From NCBI RefSeq assembly GCF_023921225.1, contig NZ_CP071527.1, positions 1,516,501 through 1,580,500 on the forward strand: DNA of 64,000 bases. The letters run 5' to 3'. This document shows, in pieces, positions 8,588 to 17,582 of this stretch (the first letter of the stretch is position 1; each line of letters starts with the position of its first letter). A model generated the notes under the pieces. The model did not search any database and was not told the origin of the DNA. It saw only the letters and a list, made by a program, of their open reading frames with translations. This stretch comes from Legionella lytica (GTDB lineage Bacteria > Pseudomonadota > Gammaproteobacteria > Legionellales > Legionellaceae). A program made the translations under genes and the position numbers.

Positions 8588-10765
8588 TCATTTGGTATTC
8601 TTGTGCTTTTTCTTGTGTGAAGTATATAAAAAATCAATAGCACTACTCGTATCACTGGTACTGACTTGGATACTAAAAAACTTATTCAACATGTATTTTA
8701 ACGTTAACATGTTGGTATCAGTTTGTGATAAGCCGATGTTATAGCTCAAATAAAGCCGTTTGGAAAGGGATTTCCCCACCACAAAAGCGGTTGAATCACT
8801 TACTGTATTCGTTAATTGATTATAATTCGTATTGGTTTGTACGTTAAAATCTAAGCCTGAAGTTTGTTTCAATTGTTCTAACAGCTGGCTACTGCTTGTG
8901 CCACCAACATTCATCGAGGAAATGGCAGTTAACAGTAATTGTGCACCAGCTTTATTTGCTTGGCTTGCTGGGCGACCGAGTACTAGCATAGAAAGAATAT
9001 CTGCTTGAGAAAAAATCGCAGGTTCAGAATAAAGTTGGATCTGTGGTTTCATTAATCTACCGGTTACTTCCACACCCAGTGTTATCGTGTCGCCAAAACC
9101 AGCATTTTGTAAGTTTGAACTATTCATATCAAAAAGTTGGGATGCATTAGTGTAGGTTGAAGTATTATTAATTTTTTTCGCTGCACGAAGGCTTATTCCA
9201 GGGTTATCAATGGGGCCACCGGTAAAGACTAATTCGCCTTGCTTAATGGTTAAGTCTTGCCCGTATGCTTTATAAGTACCATCACGAACAGATAATTCAC
9301 CATAAGCATTGATTGCACCTTGAGGTTGTTGCTTTAGATTTAAAGCGCCATCCAGATGTCCTTTTAATCCTTTAACATTTAATGCAACATTTTCTCCAAG
9401 CTGGACTGAAACATCCATACTGCTACTGGCAATCGGGGAGGGGGATTCGGGCTTTTGCTGCTTATAAACAACCTCATCGGGTAAGGACAGACTATTATTA
9501 AACGTTTGAAGATTTATTTGCGCATTAGGAATGATCACGGAACCAGAAATCGCATGTACAGTAGGAGTTACATGGAGTTTAAGCTGAGGGGAGAGCGTAA
9601 TGTCGAGCTCATTGGTTTTCATCAATGGAAAATCATTACCTTCAAGGCTAAGATCGGCTACATACGCAGTATCAAGAGTGCCCTTACCTTTAAGTAGTAA
9701 CGAATGTCCTGCAGAGACGATAGAACCCTGTGCATCCCAGACTTTTTTCTTACTGCGAACGTCAAGATCAACCGAATCTAAACTTAACTTTAGTTTGGGG
9801 ATAAATAGGCTGGTCTTAGTCAGGAGTAATTGACTATCTATCTGTGGTTTTCCAATACTACCTGTTGCCTTGAGTGAGGCGACTAATTGCCCCTTTAGTT
9901 TTTCAATCTCGGGACTGATATTTTGTAAAAAGTCTAAGTTGTTAATTTCTAGGCGAAGTTCACTATTAAGTTTTTGTGTCGTGGTAAAGCCATCCTCAAG
10001 CGAGAACTTAGGTAGTTGAAATGCTAGTTTTAAATTTTTATTCGGATCAATCATAAAACTGCCTGAACCAGACAGTTTTTGGGGGGAAAGGGCTACATTG
10101 AGCTTGCCGCCTTTAAATTCCAATATTGGGATAGTGGTATTATCTGGGACCTGGTAGGTGCCAGGAGAGAGCGTGAATACTAAATTTCCCTTATTCTTCG
10201 CAGTAGTCTTCCCATCTAATGATAATTTGGCATGTAAGCCAGTATGTTTCGCTGATGTGCCTGATGAGGGAGACAGATTAGCATTAAAAGTCCATTGCCA
10301 TGGCAAAGCCCCCAATAGTCTAGCGTTCATTTGCCAATGCTCTTCAGTAGAAGGATTTATTTGGGTATTTAATTCCACGCTTAAATCAGGGAGAGTTGCT
10401 GTTGCGGTAAGTTTGCCATGAGGGCTACTGAATTTTTGCTCTGGGTTTATTGCCCCTTTTAAGGTATCCCATTGCACTGCTAACTGATGTTTTTTCAACG
10501 AGGGGCCGGGTTGCCATTGTACATGGAGGTGATTTATTTTTATGTTAGTTTCTTGATGCTGATACTCAAGTGATTCCAAGGTAAAATCATTGAGCAAACT
10601 CCCTCTAATTTCCTGGATTTTTAGGGTGCCAGGAATATAGGTACGACTCAAATCAATTAAAGTTTCTAGCCCAGGAGTGGTAGAAATTAAAGAAATAACA
10701 ATTCCTGCCAGTAAAATAAAAAACCACATCAAACAGTATAATGTTTTTACCAGGAAGCGAATCAT
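8588..10765 (-). CDS. tamB: TamB-like translocation and assembly module subunit
   Basis: An inner-membrane-anchored protein of the TamB (DUF490) family, which spans the periplasm and, with TamA, supports outer-membrane protein or lipid traffic. The N-terminus has one membrane segment (about residues 10-28) followed by the typical TTPGLETLIDLSRTYIPGTLKI. The C-terminal DUF490 region contains GGPIDNPGISLRA and ILSMLVLGRPASQ and ends in barrel-like strands. At 725 residues it is much shorter than the roughly 1260-residue E. coli protein, so the central beta-taco is probably shorter. Its ATG overlaps the tamA stop by 4 bases, which supports translational coupling with its partner. Confidence 0.88.
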   Translation of the reverse strand: MIRFLVKTLYCLMWFFILLAGIVISLISTTPGLETLIDLSRTYIPGTLKIQEIRGSLLNDFTLESLEYQHQETNIKINHLHVQWQPGPSLKKHQLAVQWDTLKGAINPEQKFSSPHGKLTATATLPDLSVELNTQINPSTEEHWQMNARLLGALPWQWTFNANLSPSSGTSAKHTGLHAKLSLDGKTTAKNKGNLVFTLSPGTYQVPDNTTIPILEFKGGKLNVALSPQKLSGSGSFMIDPNKNLKLAFQLPKFSLEDGFTTTQKLNSELRLEINNLDFLQNISPEIEKLKGQLVASLKATGSIGKPQIDSQLLLTKTSLFIPKLKLSLDSVDLDVRSKKKVWDAQGSIVSAGHSLLLKGKGTLDTAYVADLSLEGNDFPLMKTNELDITLSPQLKLHVTPTVHAISGSVIIPNAQINLQTFNNSLSLPDEVVYKQQKPESPSPIASSSMDVSVQLGENVALNVKGLKGHLDGALNLKQQPQGAINAYGELSVRDGTYKAYGQDLTIKQGELVFTGGPIDNPGISLRAAKKINNTSTYTNASQLFDMNSSNLQNAGFGDTITLGVEVTGRLMKPQIQLYSEPAIFSQADILSMLVLGRPASQANKAGAQLLLTAISSMNVGGTSSSQLLEQLKQTSGLDFNVQTNTNYNQLTNTVSDSTAFVVGKSLSKRLYLSYNIGLSQTDTNMLTLKYMLNKFFSIQVSTSDTSSAIDFLYTSHKKKHKNTK

Positions 10766-12459
10766 AAATCGGGCCCCATACTAATAACTAACCGTGGACT
10801 GTGGCTGGTGCGTTGCCAATGATTATTAATTTCTTGTGCCAATCCTACTTTGATCGGGCCGATAGGAGATACCCACATTATTCCTCCCCCTACATCTTGC
10901 TGGAAGGCTGCTGGAGTTGGATTATACACATCTCCGACATCATAGAAGGCGATTAGGTACCAGTTTTTTTTCGTCTCTTTTTGAATTTCAAAGCCAGCAT
11001 AAGTTAATATCCTTCCAGGGCCTATGGAATTAAAGCTATATGCTTTTAAATTATCCATGCCTCCTAATAATAGGGCGAGGGAGAGAGGCTGCTGCGTAAT
11101 ATGATTAATGGCAGTAAAACCTTGCATTGCATGCCCATACAAACGTAAACGCCAGGGTTCAATTCTTAAGGCTGCTTTAGCATCTACCGAGAGTTGGGCA
11201 AAATTAATGGTTGATAAGGTTGCTGTACTCGCAGCTAAGCCATTAATCGTAATGTTATAACCTGAGGGTGAGAATAAGATATTCTGCGTTTTAATAAAGG
11301 ATAGAGTGGCTTTGGGATAGAGCAAAAATTGCTTTGTATTTTCTTCTGCATTGTAATGAAATCCTTCATACAGAGCATTTACTGAAAGTACTCGCTTATA
11401 GCGCGCTAGATGATGTTGTTGAGCTAAAGACAATAACCAGGCATTACTATAACCCGCACTGTAATTTAAATTAGAGTAATTTCCAGTAATGCTGTATTGA
11501 TCGGTAACTGGGTTGAGCCCAGGAATAACGTATTGACCTTGCAAAGCACTTTGCACAAAAGAACCTTGTGCCAAGGCATTAAATTTATGCCCATTGTGGT
11601 TAACGGGAATGATATGCAGGGCTGCACGACCACGCACTCCAGTGTCTGTTCCATAACCGGCCCCTAAGGTGTATGAATACTTTGGTACGGGCTCAACATG
11701 AACTAGCACAGGGACCATAGTGCTGTCGGTAATTTGTGGTTTTACGACTACGGAACTAAAGTATCCGCTATTAGTTAAATCATTATTAAGTTGCAGAATC
11801 TTATCACCTGAATAGGCTTGTCCTGGGTGAAAGGGAACAAATCGATGCAGTAGTTTAGGATTAATGTAAGTAGGATCAAATTGGGCTTGGCCAAAATAAT
11901 ATAAGGGGCCTGTATCAAAGCTAAGGGTAATTTCAGCGGTATAGCGTTCTTGATCAATTAAAATTTCATTCGTTTTAAAATTAGCATGCATATAGCCTTG
12001 ACTTTCTGCAGCGTTAATAAGATTTTGTTTGGTTTGATTATAGACTTCCGTAAGCAAAGGAGTTGCTAAGCGTAATGGCACGTTTTTTAAGGCGTTTTGC
12101 ACTGCTGGGTTGTGTGCTCCCTCGCCAATAACCTCAATTGTTAAACGAGAAATCAAAATTTGTGGGCCCGCGTGTACGAATACCACAAGTTTTTTCGTAT
12201 CGAGCTGCTCTATAGATATTTGAGCTTTAAAATATCCAAAAGGCTGTACTGCCTTGATAACTTGTTCACGTAATTCATCTGGAGAAAAAGCAGTTAATGG
12301 TTTTAACTGCTGAAGTTCTTGCAAGTGTTTCTCGACATTCGTTTGTACTTTGCCACTGATGCCCACTATTTTAATCGATAGGGCATCATTGCTTTTTGCA
12401 AAGGGGGAGGTGCATACAATGAGAAGTATCAGGCAGAGCGCAACCAGGCTACCTCGCAT
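10762..12459 (-). CDS. tamA: TamA, Omp85-family outer-membrane assembly protein
   Basis: A 565-residue Omp85-superfamily protein. A signal peptide (residues 1 to about 21) is followed by POTRA-like domains and a C-terminal 16-strand-type barrel ending [10 protein letters not shown]. The segment [23 protein letters not shown] corresponds to the conserved loop-6 region of the family (G..LRGY-like, here LKAY). The gene order tamA-tamB and the 4-base overlap support assignment to the TAM complex rather than BamA. The 5' end overlaps the end of mutS by 11 bases, so the genes are probably transcribed together. Confidence 0.88.
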   Translation of the reverse strand: MRGSLVALCLILLIVCTSPFAKSNDALSIKIVGISGKVQTNVEKHLQELQQLKPLTAFSPDELREQVIKAVQPFGYFKAQISIEQLDTKKLVVFVHAGPQILISRLTIEVIGEGAHNPAVQNALKNVPLRLATPLLTEVYNQTKQNLINAAESQGYMHANFKTNEILIDQERYTAEITLSFDTGPLYYFGQAQFDPTYINPKLLHRFVPFHPGQAYSGDKILQLNNDLTNSGYFSSVVVKPQITDSTMVPVLVHVEPVPKYSYTLGAGYGTDTGVRGRAALHIIPVNHNGHKFNALAQGSFVQSALQGQYVIPGLNPVTDQYSITGNYSNLNYSAGYSNAWLLSLAQQHHLARYKRVLSVNALYEGFHYNAEENTKQFLLYPKATLSFIKTQNILFSPSGYNITINGLAASTATLSTINFAQLSVDAKAALRIEPWRLRLYGHAMQGFTAINHITQQPLSLALLLGGMDNLKAYSFNSIGPGRILTYAGFEIQKETKKNWYLIAFYDVGDVYNPTPAAFQQDVGGGIMWVSPIGPIKVGLAQEINNHWQRTSHSPRLVISMGPDL

Positions 12460-14992
12460 CCACCGTCTCCATTTGTTTTAAGCGGTAAATCAAATCAAGG
12501 GCTTCTCTAGCGGTTAATTGATCTGGGTCAATACGCTCTAATTCACGCAGTATGGGTGATTGACTTGCGACTACAGGTTGAAATTGTTCCGTAGAGGGCG
12601 CACTATTTTGCATATGGCTTAAATGAGAGTGAGCTATTTTAAGTACGGCTGCAGGGATCCCCGCCAACTCAGCAACCTCCAAACCATAACTGCGATTGGC
12701 TGAGCCTGGTTCTACACGGTACAAAAATATAATTCGACCGGTATCTAATGACGCTTGTAGATGCACATTCCGGATGCAAGCAAATTGCTCGGGTAAATTA
12801 GTTAACTCAAAATAATGAGTAGAAAACAGCGTATAGGCTTTAATGGACGTGGCAAGATACACACAGCTGGCATAGGCTAAGGCCATACCATCATAGGTAC
12901 TGGTTCCGCGCCCAATTTCATCGATTAACACCAAGCTTTCCTCGGTTGCTTGCCTTAAAATTTGCGCAGTTTCAGTCATTTCAACCATGAAGGTGGAGCG
13001 GCCAGAGGCTAAATCGTCACTTGCGCCAATCCGGGTGAAAATGCGGTCAATCGGTCCTAGGGTCACTGCCTTTGCAGGTACAAAGCTACCAATATGAGCT
13101 AAAAGCACAATTAATGCAGTTTGTCGCATATAGGTGGATTTTCCACCCATGTTAGGTCCAGTGATCAATAAAATATTTTGTGAGGGATTTAGCTGTAAGT
13201 CATTTGCGATAAATCGCTCTTGCAGTAAATTTTCAATTACAGGGTGACGGCCTTCCTCAATAGATATTTGCGACTGAGCAACTAGTTTTGGGCAACACCA
13301 ATTTAAACTCTGAGCACGTTCAGCCAGTGTAACTAAGACATCTAATTGTGCTAATGCGCGAGCAAGTTGAGTGAGTTCGCTAATACTGCGTTGGATTTCT
13401 TCCAACAGATTATCGTATAACCATTTTTCTCGCGCCAAGGCTTTTACTTGAGCGGAAAGAACTTTTTCTTCAAATACTTTGAGTTCTGGGGTGATGTAGC
13501 GTTCAACATTTTTTAATGTTTGTTTTCGATGATAATGGACTGGGGCTTTTTCTGACTGGGCCTTTGACAGTTCAATGTAATAGCCTTGCACATTATTAAA
13601 ACCAAATTTCAAGCTAGACAGTCCAGTACGCTGTCGCTCATCTTGCTCCAGTTTATCTAATGTTTCATTGGCACGGGTACTTAACATCCTTAATTCATCA
13701 AGTTCCTCATCAAAGCCTGGGGCTATGACACCACCATCACGAATTAACACGGGAGGATTATCAATGATTGCAGCGGCAAGCAGCTGTTCTAATTCAGGCA
13801 AGGGCTTGGTGTGCTCATTGAGTTCTAGTGCAAGCATGCTTTGCAGAGGCATAAGGGCTGCATTAAGTTCGGGGAGTAGGGTTAATGTATTGCCTAAGGC
13901 TTGCAAATCACGTGGACGTGCTGATTTAAGTGCAATACGTGACACAATACGTTCTACATCACAAACCTGACGCAAGAGTTGATGTAATCCCGCATCAGAC
14001 TGTCGCTGAATCATTTCGTTAATTGTTTGTTGCCGTGCCTGGATTAAATGATGTTGTTTGAGCGGCCTACTTAACCACCGCTTTAATAGGCGACCACCCA
14101 TGGTGCATGCTGTTCTATCCAGTACGGAAATTAGGCTATTTTCCTGGCTCCCTTGCACATTTTCAAATAACTCTAAGTGTTTTTGCGTGGAGGCATCCAG
14201 TTGTAAATAATCCTGGGAATTTTCTAGGGTAATGGCATTTAAATGAGGTAGAGCTTGTTTTTGAGTTGTTTGCAAATAAGATAATAACGCACCTGCAGCA
14301 ATTAATGCCGTAGGGTAGTCATGCTCCCCGAAGGCTGCTAGGTCGGCTACTTTAAATTGTTCGCGTAAACGATGTTGCGCGCTGTCTATATTAAACTCCC
14401 AACCCGGCCTTTGCTTCACAGGGAAGTTCATGCAGTATTCTTCTAAAGGAGATGCTTCTTGCAAGAGTAACTCTGCAGGTTGTAAGCGGGTTAATTCTGC
14501 ACTGAGCTGGTTACTTTCTACGAGTTCGAGTAAATGGAATCGACCACTGCTTAAATCAACCCAAGCCAGGCCAATTTTTTGCTTTTGCTGATGTAACGCG
14601 AGGAGTAAGTTATCTTTTTTAGCATCCAGTAGCGCCTCATCGGTGACTGTACCTGGGGTAATAATACGAGTTACTTGTCGCTCCACTGGTCCTTTACTTG
14701 TGGCGGGATCACCTATTTGCTCGCATATGGCGACGGATTCCCCCTTTTTGATAAGCCTTGCCAAGTAGTTTTCTACCGCATGATAAGGTACACCTGCCAT
14801 GGGGATTGGTTTATCAGCTGATTGGCCTCGGTGTGTCAGTGTTAGATCAAGCAATTGAGCCGCACGCTTTGCATCATCGAAAAATAGCTCATAAAAATCG
14901 CCCATACGATAAAGTAAGAGCATATCGGGGTATTCGGATTTGATGCGCAAATATTGTTGCATCATGGGCGTGTGTGCAGCAGTCATAGTCAT
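12449..14992 (-). CDS. mutS: DNA mismatch repair protein MutS
   Basis: MutS recognises mispaired bases and starts methyl-directed repair with MutL. The mismatch-binding N-terminus is visible as [16 protein letters not shown], with the Phe-x-Glu that contacts the mismatch. The ATPase domain has Walker [14 protein letters not shown], Walker [17 protein letters not shown] and the STHYFEL motif. An upstream start at 15034 is open, but ATG 14992 ([15 protein letters not shown]) matches the usual N-terminus and gives 847 residues; ATG 14986 is also possible. No strong Shine-Dalgarno sequence is visible for either. It is the first gene of the mutS-tamA-tamB-hemB run. Confidence 0.96.
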   Translation of the reverse strand: MTMTAAHTPMMQQYLRIKSEYPDMLLLYRMGDFYELFFDDAKRAAQLLDLTLTHRGQSADKPIPMAGVPYHAVENYLARLIKKGESVAICEQIGDPATSKGPVERQVTRIITPGTVTDEALLDAKKDNLLLALHQQKQKIGLAWVDLSSGRFHLLELVESNQLSAELTRLQPAELLLQEASPLEEYCMNFPVKQRPGWEFNIDSAQHRLREQFKVADLAAFGEHDYPTALIAAGALLSYLQTTQKQALPHLNAITLENSQDYLQLDASTQKHLELFENVQGSQENSLISVLDRTACTMGGRLLKRWLSRPLKQHHLIQARQQTINEMIQRQSDAGLHQLLRQVCDVERIVSRIALKSARPRDLQALGNTLTLLPELNAALMPLQSMLALELNEHTKPLPELEQLLAAAIIDNPPVLIRDGGVIAPGFDEELDELRMLSTRANETLDKLEQDERQRTGLSSLKFGFNNVQGYYIELSKAQSEKAPVHYHRKQTLKNVERYITPELKVFEEKVLSAQVKALAREKWLYDNLLEEIQRSISELTQLARALAQLDVLVTLAERAQSLNWCCPKLVAQSQISIEEGRHPVIENLLQERFIANDLQLNPSQNILLITGPNMGGKSTYMRQTALIVLLAHIGSFVPAKAVTLGPIDRIFTRIGASDDLASGRSTFMVEMTETAQILRQATEESLVLIDEIGRGTSTYDGMALAYASCVYLATSIKAYTLFSTHYFELTNLPEQFACIRNVHLQASLDTGRIIFLYRVEPGSANRSYGLEVAELAGIPAAVLKIAHSHLSHMQNSAPSTEQFQPVVASQSPILRELERIDPDQLTAREALDLIYRLKQMETVDAR

Positions 14993-15124
14993 TGGATAAC
15001 AATAAAATTGCCCGGATTCTAGCAAAAGTACCACGGGAAGTCAGTATCTCAGGATCCCTCTTAGTAAGATGAAATGGATTTTTCTTTTGAATTATCAGTA
15101 CCTCATGGTCGAATTTAAATTTCT

Positions 15125-15153
15125 TTGCTAAACTCTAGATGGAATTATATAAA
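15125..15153 (+). promoter_or_regulatory. sigma-70-type promoter for small lipoprotein
   Basis: TTGCTA (15125-15130) and TATAAA (15148-15153) are separated by 17 bases, close to the consensus. A GGGAG ribosome site at 15161-15165 and an ATG at 15174 follow. Confidence 0.65.
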
Positions 15154-15173
15154 ACTAATAGGGAGAATTAATT

Positions 15174-15338
15174 ATGAATCGTTTGGCTCTAATTGCTGCA
15201 ACTGGATTTTTGGCATTAGCTTTAACTGCTTGCGGTGAGCACGGTAACAAACAGCCACCAGTAGCTACTGACAATGCTCCGCAGCAACAAGGTGCTCCTG
15301 CTCCGCAGCAACAACCTACTGAAGGCCAAGGCCACTAA
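15174..15338 (+). CDS. 54-residue lipoprotein, Gln/Pro-rich
   Basis: A small gene below common length limits. A hydrophobic signal sequence ends in the lipobox LTAC, with the lipidated Cys at residue 20. The 34-residue mature part has no predicted fold and repeats the motif APQQQ twice (residues 44-47 region and before it). The start is supported by GGGAG 8 bases upstream and a good promoter. It resembles small lipoproteins of the entericidin or LptM size class, but I cannot assign it to either. It diverges from mutS and is followed by a stable palindrome. It is probably abundant and membrane-anchored. Confidence 0.8.
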   Translation: MNRLALIAATGFLALALTACGEHGNKQPPVATDNAPQQQGAPAPQQQPTEGQGH

Positions 15339-15364
15339 GATTTTTTAGCGTAGGCTTTTTACAT

Positions 15365-15408
15365 CTCTCCGACGCACCGTGGCAGGTCCGCGGGATGTCG
15401 GTGGAGAG
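15365..15408. repeat. GC-rich inverted repeat after lipoprotein gene
   Basis: CTCTCCGAC on the left pairs with GTCGG-TG-GAGAG on the right (two-base bulge), enclosing a GC-rich loop. It lies 26 bases after the lipoprotein stop and may act as a terminator or mRNA-stabilising hairpin. The core CCGACGCACCG is nearly repeated at 26438-26471. Confidence 0.65.
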
Positions 15409-15456
15409 GTATTTTAGTGGCTTCAGGCCAAGATCCCACCAACATTCCGGCGCTTT

Positions 15457-15954
15457 ATGAATTCCTTAATCCTCGAAATAGCGGCTCTGTTACAAAAAAA
15501 GAATTGGCAATTAGTTACTGCTGAGTCATGTACTGGCGGATTAGTTTCTGGATATCTTACTGAAGTTCCCGGGAGTTCAATTTGGTTTGAACGTGGTTTT
15601 GTTACTTACAGCAATCAGGCTAAAGAAGAAATGCTGGCGGTTCCTAAACAATTGCTTCTTGAGTATGGGGCAGTTAGTGAGCCCGTTGCGGCTGCTATGG
15701 CAACTGGGGCAGTACGGCACAGCACCGGACAGATTGCAGTATCAGTTACTGGCATTGCAGGCCCCGATGGTGGAAGCGCAGAAAAACCAGTTGGTACGGT
15801 ATGTTTTGGTTGGTTTGCTCTAGGTATGAGTAGTGCCAAAACCGTGAGAAGACAATTTTCAGGTACTCGTCATGAGATTCGTTTGGCTGCCTGCCAAGAA
15901 GCTTTAACCGGTGTTCATTCACTCCTAAAAAATATTCCCATCAATCCTGCTTAA
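15457..15954 (+). CDS. pncC: nicotinamide-nucleotide amidohydrolase (CinA C-terminal type)
   Basis: A 165-residue stand-alone CinA C-terminal domain, which deamidates nicotinamide mononucleotide in the pyridine nucleotide cycle. Visible signatures are the N-terminal LVTAESCTGGLVSGYLTEVPGSS, with the catalytic serine and the ESCTGG motif, and SVTGIAGPDGGSAEKPVGTVCFGW. The N-terminal MoCF-like domain of full CinA is absent. The ATG at 15457 has no good ribosome site, so translation may be weak. The order pncC(cinA)-recA-recX-alaS is common in gammaproteobacteria. Confidence 0.9.
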   Translation: MNSLILEIAALLQKKNWQLVTAESCTGGLVSGYLTEVPGSSIWFERGFVTYSNQAKEEMLAVPKQLLLEYGAVSEPVAAAMATGAVRHSTGQIAVSVTGIAGPDGGSAEKPVGTVCFGWFALGMSSAKTVRRQFSGTRHEIRLAACQEALTGVHSLLKNIPINPA

Positions 15955-15960
15955 TTCAGT

Positions 15961-15989
15961 TTGCCGGTTGTTCTTATCTGTGTGATAAT
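15961..15989 (+). promoter_or_regulatory. recA promoter, extended -10
   Basis: TTGCCG (15961-15966), a 17-base spacer and GATAAT (15984-15989), with an extended -10 TGT just before it, form a strong sigma-70 promoter 36 bases before recA. No CTGT-N8-ACAG LexA-type operator overlaps it. Confidence 0.7.
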
Positions 15990-16024
15990 TTTGTCCTTGC
16001 ATTAACATCTATCTGGAAAAAATT

Positions 16025-17071
16025 ATGGAAGAGAACAAACAAAAAGCTTTAGCAGCAGCTCTCTCGCAAATTGAACGCCAATTTGGTAAGGGCTCAGTGA
16101 TGCGTATGGGAGACAGCAATGTATCTCGTGATATCGAAGCAATCTCAACCGGTTCGTTAGGTTTGGATATTGCTTTGGGAATAGGTGGTTTACCCAAAGG
16201 TCGTATCGTTGAAATTTATGGTCCTGAATCTTCTGGTAAAACTACTCTTACTCTGCAAGTTATTGCTGAGTGCCAAAAAATGGGCGGTACCGCTGCGTTC
16301 GTTGACGCAGAACATGCTTTAGATCCAAGCTATGCACAAAAACTTGGAGTTAATGTCGATGAGTTATTAGTTTCTCAACCAGATACGGGTGAGCAAGCTT
16401 TAGAAATTACCGACATGCTCGTGCGTTCTGCTGCCGTTGATGTGATTATCGTTGACTCGGTTGCTGCACTAACACCTAAAGCAGAAATTGAAGGGGAAAT
16501 GGGTGATTCTCACGTAGGTTTGCAGGCGCGTCTGATGTCTCAAGCATTACGTAAGCTGACTGCGAACATCAAACGTTCGAATACCCTGGTAATTTTCATT
16601 AACCAAATTCGTATGAAAATTGGGGTGATGTTTGGTAGTCCTGAAACTACTACAGGCGGTAATGCATTGAAGTTCTATGCTTCTGTACGTTTAGATATTC
16701 GCCGTATTGGTTCGATTAAAAAAGGTGAAGAGATCTTAGGTAGTGAGACTCGCGTTAAAGTAGTTAAGAATAAAGTAGCACCACCATTTAAGATGACTGA
16801 ATTTGATATCCTTTATAATGAAGGTATTTCTCGTGAAAGCGAAATTATTAATTTGGCTGTTCAATTGAATCTTATTGAAAAAGCGGGCGCATGGTACAGC
16901 TACAAACAAGAGAAAGTTGGTCAAGGTAAAGAGAATGTTCGTATGTATCTGAAGGACAATCCTCATGTTGCTGCTGAGTTAGAGAAGCAAATTCGCTCTG
17001 AATTATTAGAGAAGAAACAACCTCTGCTAGCTTCTACTACAGAAGATGCGTTTGAGGCTATGGATGACTAA
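16025..17071 (+). CDS. recA: recombinase RecA
   Basis: RecA forms filaments on single-stranded DNA and drives strand exchange in recombination and repair. At 348 residues it has normal length. Visible motifs include Walker [22 protein letters not shown], Walker [16 protein letters not shown], the L1 loop [22 protein letters not shown] and the L2 region [28 protein letters not shown]. The C-terminus is short and acidic ([11 protein letters not shown]). The upstream region shows an extended -10 promoter but no LexA box, which fits the known lack of a LexA/SOS system in Legionella. recX starts inside its last codons. Confidence 0.99.
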   Translation: MEENKQKALAAALSQIERQFGKGSVMRMGDSNVSRDIEAISTGSLGLDIALGIGGLPKGRIVEIYGPESSGKTTLTLQVIAECQKMGGTAAFVDAEHALDPSYAQKLGVNVDELLVSQPDTGEQALEITDMLVRSAAVDVIIVDSVAALTPKAEIEGEMGDSHVGLQARLMSQALRKLTANIKRSNTLVIFINQIRMKIGVMFGSPETTTGGNALKFYASVRLDIRRIGSIKKGEEILGSETRVKVVKNKVAPPFKMTEFDILYNEGISRESEIINLAVQLNLIEKAGAWYSYKQEKVGQGKENVRMYLKDNPHVAAELEKQIRSELLEKKQPLLASTTEDAFEAMDD

Positions 17072-17504
17072 AGCATTTGACTGTGCTGTGCGCCTACTAG
17101 CTAGGCGCGAGCATGGTGCAATAGAGCTTTATGAGAAAATAAGGCAGAAGGGATTTAGCTCGAGCGAAGCACAAGAAGCAGTAGATACTTGTCAACAGAT
17201 GGATTTACAAAATGATCATCGTTTTGTTGAGGTATACAGTCGTTCACGTATTCGTCAGGGCTACGGTCCTTTAAAAATCCGCCAGGAATTAAATAATAAA
17301 GGGATCGATAAAGACATAATTCAGAATGTTTTGCAGCAAGAAGAAGACAATTGGTTGGCCTATGCTTTAGATGTTTGGCATAAAAAAAGTAAAGGGCAGA
17401 CAGAGATGTCATTTAGCGAGATGCAGAAACAACAGCGTTTTTTACTTTATCGTGGATTTAGTATGGATATTATTGCTCAGGTAACAAAGGAGTTGGAACT
17501 GTAG
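17064..17504 (+). CDS. recX: regulatory protein RecX
   Basis: RecX binds RecA filaments and limits RecA activity. The protein is a set of three-helix repeats with the typical [25 protein letters not shown] and [22 protein letters not shown] chose ATG 17064, which overlaps the recA stop by 8 bases and gives 146 residues; an in-frame ATG at 17046 inside recA would add six residues. The overlap implies translational coupling with recA. Confidence 0.93.
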   Translation: MTKAFDCAVRLLARREHGAIELYEKIRQKGFSSSEAQEAVDTCQQMDLQNDHRFVEVYSRSRIRQGYGPLKIRQELNNKGIDKDIIQNVLQQEEDNWLAYALDVWHKKSKGQTEMSFSEMQKQQRFLLYRGFSMDIIAQVTKELEL

Positions 17505-17582
17505 CAAGAATTAACTCAATTTGGGGCTTGATGCGTATGGATTACCTACGTTTACTCCCCTCTATTTGGTATCGATTTGAAT

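Noticed and set aside
8557..8655. Upstream extension of hemB to 8655.
   Set aside because: It would overlap the end of tamB by 68 bases and add residues unlike any HemB; ATG 8556 fits the family.
15961..16024. Possible LexA box (CTGTGTGATAATTTTG) before recA.
   Set aside because: Only the left half CTGT matches; the right half ACAG is missing, and Legionella is known to lack LexA.
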